NCBI GenBank assembly: GCA_929200685.1
Contig: CAKNAO010000006.1
Span: 1-16,115, forward strand
Source of the DNA: an uncultured bacterium
GTDB taxonomy: Bacteria; Bacillota_I; Bacilli_A; Mycoplasmatales; Metamycoplasmataceae
Direction of reading: 5' to 3'
Length of the DNA stretch: 16,115 nucleotides
Both the position numbers and the translations under genes were made by a program. Position 1 is the first letter of the stretch. Every line of letters begins with the position of its first letter. Shown here in pieces: positions 1-8,547 of the stretch. The notes under the pieces were generated by a model. It was not told where the DNA came from and did no database searches. It was given only the letters and a program-made list of their open reading frames with translations.

Positions 1-3000
1 ATTTGGATTAATAAATACAAAATTTCCATTATTTTGTTTTTTGCCAATTTCAAATAATTCAATAATTTTTAATATATATTTATCATTAATTTTTTTAATT
101 GATGGAGAAATTTCTGAAATTTTATTTATTATTTTTGAATATTCTTCTATAAAACTAATAATATTTTCAATATGATTTTTTCATTCTAGTTTTGTAGTAG
201 AAATACCAGTTTTTAAAATATTAGTTATTGTTTTAGTTAATTTATTAAATATTAATTTTGCATTTGGAATATTTAAAAATAAATCAAAAATATTTTTTGT
301 TTCTTTTTCAAATAAATTTTTAAATTTATTAATAAAATTATAATTTTTAAATTCATCAGAAACATCATTTCCTAATTTATTTTTTATTATTTGACCATTT
401 GTATTATAAAATCTTTTAAATGAATCAAATATTGAACCATAATATAATTTTCATTCATTAAATGAATTTAAATTTAATCTTGCTTTATTATCTTTTGCTG
501 CTAATTCAATTGGATCTAAATTATCATCATTTGAAAATACAACAATAAAATCAATTAAATTCATATCAAGAATTGAATTAATAGTATTTTCTTCTTTTGA
601 AGAAACATAACCTTTAAAATTTAATTTAGGTATATATTTATTTTTTCATGTTTTTCATTCATCTTCTAAAGGATTTAAATTATCATCAAGATATTCTTTT
701 GTTTTAAGTTGATTTTCTTTTAAAATAATTTTATTATTAATAAAAGTATGAAGTGCTATTTTTATATCTAAATTATTATCATCATTAATAAAATCATTGT
801 AAGATTTTTTTATTATATCTAAATCATTAACACCAAGAATTAAAAACTTATAACTAATTTCTGATATAAAATTTTTAATTCTTGGTAGCATTTTTTTATC
901 AAAACCAAGTTCTTTGCCAATATTTTCAATTTTATTAATATCATTAAAAATTAAATTAAAAATAGTTTTATATGATTGAATACCCATAGATTTAATTCCG
1001 AAATTTAAAAATTTATTTAATATAATTGCTATTTTTTTTGGTTTAAATCAATTATAAATTTCACTATTTTTTTGATTGATAAATAATTTTATTAAAATTA
1101 AAATTCCTTCAACTGAATTATTTGCATTTTTTTGATTTCCACCTAATCCATTTAAAATAAAATTATGAATTTTTTTTGCTAAATCATCTGAATCTTTATT
1201 TTCTCAAGATAAATCATTTAAATTATTTGTATTAACTTTTGTTAAAAATTTAAGTTTATCAAATTCTTTTTTATAAATTTTTACAATAATTTTTAAAATT
1301 TCTTTAAATTCATTTAATGTTATTGATGTCAAACCATCTTTTGTTGTTTTTTTTAAAAAATTACTAATTTTTTCAGCAGATGTTGAACCTTTAATAATTT
1401 CATTGAAAAATTTATAAATAATTTCTAGATTATTTTCATTTTTTAAAGGTTTTAAAAATGATGGTAATAATTTTGAATTATCTAAAAAATTAAAAAGAGT
1501 TTTAACTGATTCTTTTTCAAGTTTATTATTTAAAATATTAATTATTGCTTCAATTCTTTTTTCGTTTGAAAAAAGTTTTATAATTGTTTCTTTTCTTATT
1601 TCATTAGTTTTTCCTAATATTTTTCAAATTAAAGAAAATTTATTATTTTTAAATAAATCATATATATTGTTTGTAATAAGATTTAAGTTATTGGAAATAT
1701 TAGAAATAGAAATAAGTGAAAGTAGAGTTTGAATAATTTTTTTAGGAATTAAAACTTTATTTTTAATTATTTTTTCAAAAATATTAGGCACAATTTCTTG
1801 AAAATTACTTAGAATTTCATTTATTGAAATATTAGAATCAATTAATTTTTCTTCTTTTAAAAAAATATGTAAATTTTTAATAACATTAGAATTTTCTTTT
1901 TCAAATATTAAATTACCAAATTTATTTTCAATGCTTTTTATAACATAATCATAAAAAACATTGAAAGCACTATGAAGTTTAAAAAATTTATACATTCCTC
2001 CATTTTTATAATTAATGTGTTTCATTTTTTCAAAATTACTTCAATCTTCAAAATTAGTTAAATTTATATTTTTTTTATCAAATTTTTCATTTTTAATTGC
2101 TAGTGGTTCTTTTGAAATAAATTGTTTTATTATTTCAACAAAAGCATCAGCATCAGCAATATCATCTTTTTGCAAAATATCAAGAATTAATTCTTGAAGT
2201 TTCCCAGTTTTTGAATGCCCATCAATTTCTAAAGTAATCTCATCTTCAAAAATAGAACTATATTTTAAATTATTTTTATTATTTTCATCTTTTTTATTTA
2301 AAATTTTTCCCAAAAATAACATTTTTTTTAAAAATGGAGTAAGTGAAGGAATTTGTTCTTTAATAATTGAAAGACTAATAGTAATTATTTTTTTATTAGT
2401 TCAAGCAGCAAAAGAATTATCTCCAACAAAAAATTTTTTTACAATTTCGCCATTTTCTTTTCTATTTCCTTTTGCTGGATTTTTATTACCAAATTCAATA
2501 AGATCATATTCAAATATTTTGCTCCTTATAGCTATTGGATTTCATAGATATGTTGTTGAACCACTTGTTATTATTGATTCATCCAAACTATCTATGTTAT
2601 CATTTTTAGATGTTTTAAAAAATCTAAATAAAATTTTTGATTTTTTATTTTTTCAATCAATTAAAGGTGTAATAGTTGGAATAATGTTATTTTCAGCTAA
2701 TTTTTTTATAAAATACAATTTATTTTTTTTATTATCTTCAGTTATATAATTTTTGGTAGTTCTAATATCTACTAAAAATTTTCCATTATTTTGAGAATTT
2801 AATTCTCCATCTTCTCATTTTTTATAATAATCATCTGAAACACTAAAGTTAAAATGCTCTAATATTTCATTTCTAAGTTTTACCTCAGAAGTATACATTC
2901 TATAAAATCTATTAGGAGTTCAACCATTTTTTGGTTTTTTAATTGTTCCTAAATCATTTAAAAATTCATCAATTAATAAATTATCTTCTTGATTAAATGA

Positions 3001-3495
3001 TTTTATTTCAAATATTTTTATTTCTACAGTTGATTTATCAATTTTTTTAATAAATTCTATTCCTAAATCTCCAATTTTATTTCTTTTTTTAATTTTATTA
3101 ATTTCAAAACTTAATTTTTTATTAACTTTTAAATAAATATTTTGAATTTGTGTTTTCGAAAGTTTTGAAGAATAGTTAATTATTATTTTATTTTTATTTA
3201 ATAAATTATTTTTTGGATCTTTTTTAAGAAATTCTTTATTTTTAGAATTATTATAGTGAAGCATTTCAAGTCTATTAAGAAAACCGAGATTTTCACCATT
3301 TTCAATAAAAGCAATTTTGTTATATAAATAATTTTTATCATTTAAAACATTTTTTCTAAAATATTTTTCTCCAAAATTTAAATCTTTTAATAATATTTTT
3401 TTAGAATTTTGAACACCAAAATATACACCCAAAACTGCACCAACACTTATTGTTGTAACTCCAATCACAGTTATTATTTGACTTTTCTTTTTCAT
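1..3495 (-). CDS. Large membrane-anchored, cysteine-free surface protein (C-terminus beyond window)
   Basis: Function not recognised. One frame stays open under code 4 from ATG at 3493-3495 to the window edge: 1165 codons with no TAA or TAG. It crosses many in-frame TGA (Trp) codons, for example at 2920-2922 and 2041-2043. The N-terminus has three lysines and then a hydrophobic segment at about residues 8-27 (IITVIGVTTISVGAVLGVYF). There is no lipobox cysteine, so it is an uncleaved signal anchor rather than a lipoprotein. The rest is Lys/Asn/Ile/Leu-rich and probably largely helical, and I found no cysteine in the visible part, which fits an extracytoplasmic location. The start is supported by an AAAGGA Shine-Dalgarno 5 nt upstream and a TATAAT just before it. 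It lies directly downstream of an ABC exporter pair. Size and architecture resemble the lineage-specific giant surface proteins of mollicutes, but I see no named domain. The frame and start are secure; the role is unknown. Confidence 0.85.
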
Positions 3496-3500
3496 TCAAA

Positions 3501-3518
3501 TCCTTTCACTAAATTATA
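3501..3518 (-). promoter_or_regulatory. Promoter -10 (3513-3518) and ribosome binding site (3501-3506) of the large surface-protein gene
   Basis: On the minus strand TATAAT (3513-3518) directly follows the TAG stop of the permease gene (3519-3521). AAAGGA (3501-3506) follows and lies 5 nt before the ATG. The implied leader is only about 10 nt but carries a proper Shine-Dalgarno. No good -35 hexamer is visible. The large gene may therefore have its own promoter as well as readthrough from the ABC genes. Confidence 0.5.
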
Positions 3519-4742
3519 CTATCTAGCACTTCATTTAAAATTATTTGAAACATAAATTGTTGCATAAATTGAAAATGAAATAGGAACTACTAAATTCAAA
3601 ACTCTTTCAATAGGTGAATAAAGTGTATTTGTTTGTTTTAAAAATATTTCAAGTCAACCAAATTTTTTCTCAAGAATTTGGTTGGCAATAGGGGTTAATG
3701 TTTTACCAATATCATTATCATTATCAGTAATTTTTAAAAAATAATTGGTTATAAATTTTTTAATAGTAGTAACTTGCGGAACACGTCTTACTGATCAAGC
3801 TTCTAATCAATTAAATATGTTGTTATCAGAATACATAGATTTGGTTCTAATTGCTTTTTCAAATGTTAATTCATATAAAGGAACATCTTTTAAATATTTA
3901 GATGTTTTCATTTCAATACCAAATTTATTTTGAAAATTTGCCAAATCATTCATTGAATTAATTTTATATTTAATACCTTTTACATCAAAAACAATATCAC
4001 CATTTTTACTTAATGTATTGTTAGCAAAAATAATTTCTTTTTGATCATATGTTAATGTTTGAAACATGTCACCAATTTGGTCTTTTGGAGTTGAGGAAAT
4101 AACCATATTTCCTGTTGAATATCGAAATGGATTTAAACGAGATATTCAATTTAGATTTTTTGATTGAGCAATAATATCAACTGAAACAATCATTCCAGAT
4201 AAAAATATTGATGGAAACAAAATAACTAAACCAATAGTTAAAGCTTGTTGAGGAGTTTTAGAAATTGTTGAAACAAATAATCCTGCCATAACAACAAACA
4301 ACAAATGAATTGATGTTGAAATAATAAATGAAAGTGAACCTGGAAATGAAAAAATTCCTCCAAGTATACCATGATTAAAACCATTAAGAGGAAAAACTTC
4401 ATTTTTAAAACCGATTATTGTTGTGATTAAAATAATAAAAGAAGAAATTATTGCTATAAAAATATAGAAACTAATTGTTACAATTGTAAATTTAATTGGA
4501 TTCACTGGTGAAGAACCGATATATTTAAATAATGAAGATTGTTTAAGTTCCATAATTGATAAAGGAAGTGATAAAAGACCAATAAAAACCATTGACATAG
4601 CTATAATACCAGGATAAACATATTGAATTTTAAAAATATTTCCAAGTACTAATAAAAGTAAAATAGGAAAAACAAATGAAATTATTGGTCCATAAATTGT
4701 TTTTCAAAAATAAGAATTAATTAATTTAAATGTTGATCTCAT
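3519..4742 (-). CDS. ABC-2 type transporter permease with a large soluble insertion
   Basis: Membrane subunit of an ABC exporter, 407 residues, partner of the ATPase encoded just upstream. Membrane segments lie at about residues 17-36, 43-62, 83-111, 135-157, 167-188 and 381-400. The fifth contains FPSIFLSG, which resembles the FP..FLSG stretch typical of ABC-2 permeases, and the NPFRY sequence at 204-208 is where the family normally nears its last extracellular loop. Instead of a short loop, about 165 mostly hydrophilic residues (roughly 216-380) precede the final helix. The start ATG (4740-4742) shares one base with the TAA of the ATPase gene. A Shine-Dalgarno (AAAAGGTG) lies inside the end of that gene. 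Several Trp are encoded by TGA (for example 4146-4148, 3807-3809, 3795-3797); the stop is TAG. The substrate cannot be inferred; lipid, drug or peptide export are all possible for the family. Confidence 0.88.
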
Positions 4743-5701
4743 TATTTTTCACCTTTTTTAAATAAAAAATTTTTAAATTTTATTCATTTATAAATAATAA
4801 AATTTTTTTTGGTATTAAAAGATTTTTTTTGTTTTTTTCCTTCAATTTTAGTACCAATAACTTTTTTACAATAATTATCAAGAGAACCATATTCTTTTTC
4901 AATATCTTTTATTAATTTTATTTCTTTTACTTTCCCTTTAACTAAAATAATTACTTTATTACACAATCTTTTAATTTCATCCATATGATGAGAAATAAGT
5001 ATTGAAGAAATATTTTTTTCTTTTAATAATTTATTAGTAAATAAAATAATTTCATCTCTTGCTGAAATATCTAATCCTGTAGAAAGTTCATCTAAAATAA
5101 CTAATTTCGGATTATGAATTAATGATAATAATATATTAAGTTTTTGTTTTTGACCACCAGATAAAGATCTAACTTTTCTATTATAAAAATCTTCCATTTG
5201 GAAAATTTTTAAAAATTTCAATAGTTCTTTAGAAGAAATATCAAGTTTTCTTAAATTTCTTGCAAAAAGAACAATATCTTTTACAGTAAGACCAGAAGGA
5301 TATTCGGATTGTTGAAATTGCATACCAATATTTTCTTTATGAGAAATTGTAAAATCAAAACCATATTCAATGTTACCTTTAGTTGGAATATCTATACCGG
5401 CAATTATTTCTGAAAGAGTAGTTTTGCCAGCACCATTACCACCAATTAAACCTATTCTTTCTCCTTTTTCAATTTGAAAAGAAATATTTTGAAGTGCTTT
5501 AAATCCAGAAAATTCTTTTGTAATATTATTTACTTTTAAAATGGGTGCATCTTTTGCTAAAGAACCTTTTTTAAAATAATATGAATCATATGAAATAAAT
5601 TTATTAGTAATTTTTGAAGATTTTGATTTTAAAAAAATAAAAAAATTAAATTTATTTCTTTTTTTAATAATTCTTTTGGAATTACTATCTTGTTTTTTCA
5701 T
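4742..5701 (-). CDS. ABC transporter ATP-binding protein
   Basis: Nucleotide-binding subunit that hydrolyses ATP to drive the permease encoded next, 319 residues. Motifs in order: Walker A GGNGAGKTT (87-95), Q-loop around Q128-Q130, signature LSGGQ (180-184), Walker B VILDE (201-205) and H-loop histidine at 238-239 in SHHMDE. The layout is that of CcmA/DrrA-like ATPases paired with ABC-2 permeases. The first 50 or so residues are a basic extension (MKKQDSNSKRIIKK...) that comes before the canonical start of the domain near KVNNITKEF. The TGA at 4784-4786 reads as Trp in this code. The true end is the TAA at 4742-4744, whose last base begins the permease ATG, so the two are translationally coupled. 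A TATAAT 6 nt upstream of the ATG suggests a leaderless message. Confidence 0.93.
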
Positions 5702-5707
5702 TTTTTT

Positions 5708-5713
5708 ATTATA
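5708..5713 (-). promoter_or_regulatory. Putative -10 box of the ABC operon, leaderless configuration
   Basis: TATAAT on the minus strand is followed by six A residues and then the ATG of the ATPase gene, with no Shine-Dalgarno. Transcription normally starts about 6-7 nt after the -10 box, which would be at the start codon itself. The -35 position falls within an AT-only inverted repeat. Confidence 0.5.
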
Positions 5714-5715
5714 TC

Positions 5716-5746
5716 ATTTATAAAAAAAAATAACATTTTTATAAAT
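5716..5746. repeat. 11-bp perfect inverted repeat between lon and the ABC operon
   Basis: The arms atttataaaaa (5716-5726) and tttttataaat (5736-5746) are exact reverse complements with a 9-nt spacer. The element starts 10 bp past the lon stop and ends 2 bp before the -10 box of the ABC genes. It could be the lon transcription terminator, but the stem has no G-C pairs and no clean U-run follows on the lon side. It could also be an operator over the ABC promoter. The composition makes some AT palindromes likely by chance, although 11 of 11 is long. Confidence 0.5.
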
Positions 5747-5756
5747 TTTATTTTAA

Positions 5757-8060
5757 TTAAAACAAGTTTTTATAAACTTCCATATAGTCAGAAACTGCTA
5801 TTATTTTAGCATTTTTCTTTACTTTTTTAGCAAGTTCATCAAGATCTTTTTCATTTTCTTTTGGTATAAAAATTTTACTTACTCCTAATTCAACAGAACC
5901 TATTGATTTTTCTTTAAGACCACCTATTGGAAGTACTTTGCCCCTTAAAGTTATTTCTCCTGTTAAAGAGACATTTCTATCAACTGGTTTATTTGTAAGT
6001 GCAGAAATTAATGCAGTTGTGAATGCAATACCTGCCGAAGGGCCATCTTTTGGAACTGCACCAGCTGGAACATGAACTTGAATAGTATTTTTTTCAAAAT
6101 TAAAATTAATTCCAAATTTTTTATCATTTTTTCTAACATATGCAACTGCAATTTGTAAAGATTCTTTCATAATATTTTGAATTGAACCAGTTAATTTAAC
6201 TTCACCATTTTTAGAAGGATATGTAGTAACTTCAATAGGAATGACTCCTCCACCAACTTCGGAATAGTACATACCATTTACAAGTCCAACTTCTCTTTTG
6301 CCTTCAAGTTTTTCTTTATAAACTTTTTCTTTACCAAGTAATTCATTAACTTTATTTTTTGTAATATTAAATTTATTTAAAATTTTTCCCTCAACTAATT
6401 GTAAAACAACTTTACGTGCTATTTTGTCAATACATTTTCTTAAATTACGTACACCAGCTTCTAAAGTATATTTAGAAATTATATAATCAATAACAGAATC
6501 TGAAAATTTAAAATGCTTTTCTTTAAGACCATTTTCAATTAAAACTTTTGGAATTATATAATTTTTAGCAATTTGAACTTTTTCTTCAGATGTATATTGA
6601 TCTAAAAAAATTAACTCAACCCTATCAATTAATGGACCAGGAATTTGACTATAATAATTAGCAGTTGCAATAAACATTGCTTGTGATAAATCATAATCTA
6701 ATTCTAAAAAATGATCTTGAAAATTTTTGTTTTGTTCTGGATCTAAAACTTCAAGCATAGCACTTGTTGGATCTCCTCTATGATCAGCAGACATTTTATC
6801 AATTTCATCTAATAAAATAATTGGATTAGAAGTTTTTGATTTGTTAAATGCTTGAATAATTTTTCCAGGCATTGCACCAACATAAGTTCTCCTATGACCC
6901 CTTATTTCTGATTCATCTCTTACACCACCAAGTGAAACTTTAACAAATTTTCTATCAATAGCTTCAGCAATTGATTTTCCTAATGAAGTTTTTCCTACAC
7001 CTGGAGGACCAACCAATGTTAAAATTGGAGAAGATTTTGATTTAGTATTTATTTTAACAGCTAAATGTTCAATAATTCTTTCTTTAACTTTTTTAAGACC
7101 ATAATGATGTGAATCTAAAACTTTTTTAGCTTTTTTAATATCATTTGAATCTTTTGAATAAGTTTTTCAAGGAAGTTTAATAATTGTTTCAATATAATTT
7201 TTAATTACATGTGATTCAGCAGAAATTGGGGGAATTGATTCATATTTTCTAATTTCTTTTTCAATTGTTTTTTTAACTTCTTTTGGAAATTTATCATTTT
7301 TTATCTTTTCTTTTCATCTATCAATTTCTTCATCTTTTGATGAAATATCTCCAAGTTCCTCTTTAATTGCTTTCATTCTCTCTCTTAAAAGAAATTCTTT
7401 TTGTTGTTTATCTAAAGTATCTTTTACTGAACTTTCTATTGTTTTTTCCATTTCATTAATTTGTGTTTCTTCAACAATAAATTCATTAATATATTTTAAT
7501 CTTTTACTAACATCTCTTTCTTCAAGAATTTTTTGTTTTTTAGAGAGTGTTAAAGGTAAATAATGAGTGATAATATCAGATAATTCTCCACCAGAAATAC
7601 CAGAAGTTAAATTTCTTAATACATTTTTAGGCAAAGAAACCATATTAGAAAGTATAGAATCAATTTTTGAAGAAATTTGATTTACTAATGCTTTTTCTAA
7701 ATTCAAATCATTTGAAATACTTTTTAAAATTTCATAATTAGCTTTAATCATATTTTCATCATTAAAATCAACATCATAAATTTTTACTCTTTCAATACCA
7801 ACAACATTAATGCTTTTTGAACCATTTTCAAATACTTGTTTTATTTCAAAAGATACTAATGTGCCAACATTATAAATTTGTTTTATATTAGTTATTTGAT
7901 CTTCCATCACATTTTTTTGTGATACTATTATTAAATTTAAACCAAATGTTTTTTTTGCTAAATCTAATGCATTTAAAAATGTTTTTCTTCCTACATCAAT
8001 GGTTGTTTGATACTTTGGAAAAACAACTACTCCTCTTGTTGCAATTATTGGGTATTTCAT
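5757..8060 (-). CDS. lon: ATP-dependent Lon protease (endopeptidase La)
   Basis: Cytosolic AAA+ serine protease that degrades misfolded and short-lived proteins, 767 residues, normal family length. The N-terminal substrate-binding domain begins PIIATRGVVVFP and is followed by a helical region ending in the conserved LPW, where Trp is TGA (7166-7168). The AAA+ module has Walker A GPPGVGKT (351-358), the EIRGHRRTYVGAMPG block and Walker B ILLDEIDK (about 416-422). The protease domain carries catalytic Ser675 in PKDGPSAG and Lys716 in GGLKEKS. The start at 8058-8060 is preferred because GAGGAG lies 7 nt upstream; an in-frame ATG at 8075 overlaps that site and lacks its own. A CIRCE operator and an extended -10 box precede it, so HrcA-controlled heat induction is expected. 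All catalytic residues are present. Confidence 0.97.
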
Positions 8061-8067
8061 TATATAA

Positions 8068-8073
8068 CTCCTC
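8068..8073 (-). promoter_or_regulatory. Shine-Dalgarno of lon, decides the start
   Basis: GAGGAG on the minus strand, 7 nt before the ATG at 8060. It selects this ATG over the in-frame ATG at 8075, which would add five residues (MRSYI) and would overlap the site. Confidence 0.8.
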
Positions 8074-8101
8074 ATATTTTCTTATCTTCATATTCAAAGT
8101 T

Positions 8102-8110
8102 ATTATATCA
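8102..8110 (-). promoter_or_regulatory. Extended -10 promoter of lon
   Basis: Minus strand TGATATAAT, a perfect TATAAT preceded by TGn, about 42 nt upstream of the lon ATG. It gives a leader of roughly 35 nt that includes the GAGGAG site. The CIRCE operator begins 5 bp upstream and covers the spacer and -35 area, so HrcA binding would block RNA polymerase. No convincing -35 hexamer is seen, as expected for an extended -10 promoter. Confidence 0.7.
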
Positions 8111-8114
8111 AATT

Positions 8115-8141
8115 TTAGCACTTCCAATACTTATCTGCTAA
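8115..8141. promoter_or_regulatory. CIRCE operator (HrcA binding site) of lon
   Basis: Plus strand reads TTAGCACTT, 9 nt, ATCTGCTAA. The CIRCE consensus is TTAGCACTC, 9 nt, GAGTGCTAA. The arms match 8/9 and 6/9 with exactly the required spacing. CIRCE is known upstream of lon, clpB and dnaK in other mycoplasmas, so position and sequence agree. One arm overlaps the TAG stop (8138-8140) of the upstream small membrane-protein gene, so three bases serve both purposes. Confidence 0.85.
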
Positions 8142-8527
8142 TTATTTTTTTTTATCTTTTTTATTTTCTTTTTTTTATAATTTTGAGTTCAAATATTGAT
8201 TGGAAATGATGTTATTATAACTAAAACTACAATTAAAAAAATTGCTCATGTTGGTAAATTATAACTAACAAATATTGTCATTAATGATAGAGTGATTGGT
8301 ATATTAAAATTTAACGAATCAATTGAAAGTATTTTAAAATAAACAAATCCAAAACTTATTGCAAATGAATAAAAACAAAATCCAATTGCTACAATTCACA
8401 TTTTTCAATAACTAATCACTAATTTGTTTGATCATGTTGGAAGTAAAAAATAAAAAATTATTAATGATGGAATAGCAATAAATATTAGAGCAAATAAAGT
8501 ATTAATTCAATTGTTTGTTTTTTTCAT
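8138..8527 (-). CDS. Small four-helix membrane protein of unknown function
   Basis: Not recognised. It has 129 residues; Trp is often TGA, which hides the gene under the standard code. Predicted membrane segments are at about 8-29, 43-66, 74-90 and 93-113, with short loops. The C-terminal tail from 118 is strongly basic (a KKKKIKKIKK run), so by the positive-inside rule both ends face the cytoplasm. The start ATG (8525-8527) has no Shine-Dalgarno, but TATAAT lies 8 nt upstream. The TAG stop lies inside the CIRCE operator of lon. The gene sits between a surface metalloprotease and lon in the same direction. Its length, continuous reading and membrane pattern make it a real gene, but no catalytic or binding motif is visible. 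Confidence 0.75.
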
Positions 8528-8535
8528 ATTTTAAA

Positions 8536-8541
8536 ATTATA
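8536..8541 (-). promoter_or_regulatory. Putative -10 box of the small membrane-protein gene
   Basis: TATAAT on the minus strand, 8 nt before the ATG at 8527, with no ribosome binding site between them. It lies just after the TAA (8548-8550) of the metalloprotease gene. A leaderless or 1-2 nt leader message would result. In DNA this AT-rich a single TATAAT can arise by chance. Confidence 0.4.
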
Positions 8542-8547
8542 AAATAT

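Noticed and set aside
3420..3495. Lipoprotein signal in the large surface protein.
   Set aside because: The hydrophobic segment is not followed by a cysteine, so a lipobox is absent.
3523..3531. AAGTGCTAG on the minus strand before the large surface gene, close to a CIRCE half-site.
   Set aside because: No matching TTAGCA arm lies 9 nt upstream, so it is a single half-site within the end of the permease coding region.
4784..4786. TGA as the stop of the ABC ATPase gene.
   Set aside because: Under code 4 it is Trp. The next stop, TAA at 4742-4744, gives a typical TAATG overlap with the permease start.
8061..8137. Possible small RNA or tRNA in the intergenic regions (8061-8137, 11459-11526).
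   Set aside because: No GC-rich paired structure or tRNA-like arms are visible; promoters and the operator account for the space.
7919..8209. Plus-strand open frame opposite lon, with similar ones at 2015-2197, 2519-2749, 3745-3933, 9045-9296, 9384-9566 and 13427-13633.
   Set aside because: They lie opposite well-supported genes, are low-complexity Phe/Leu/Ile-rich, and have no family features or ribosome binding sites.
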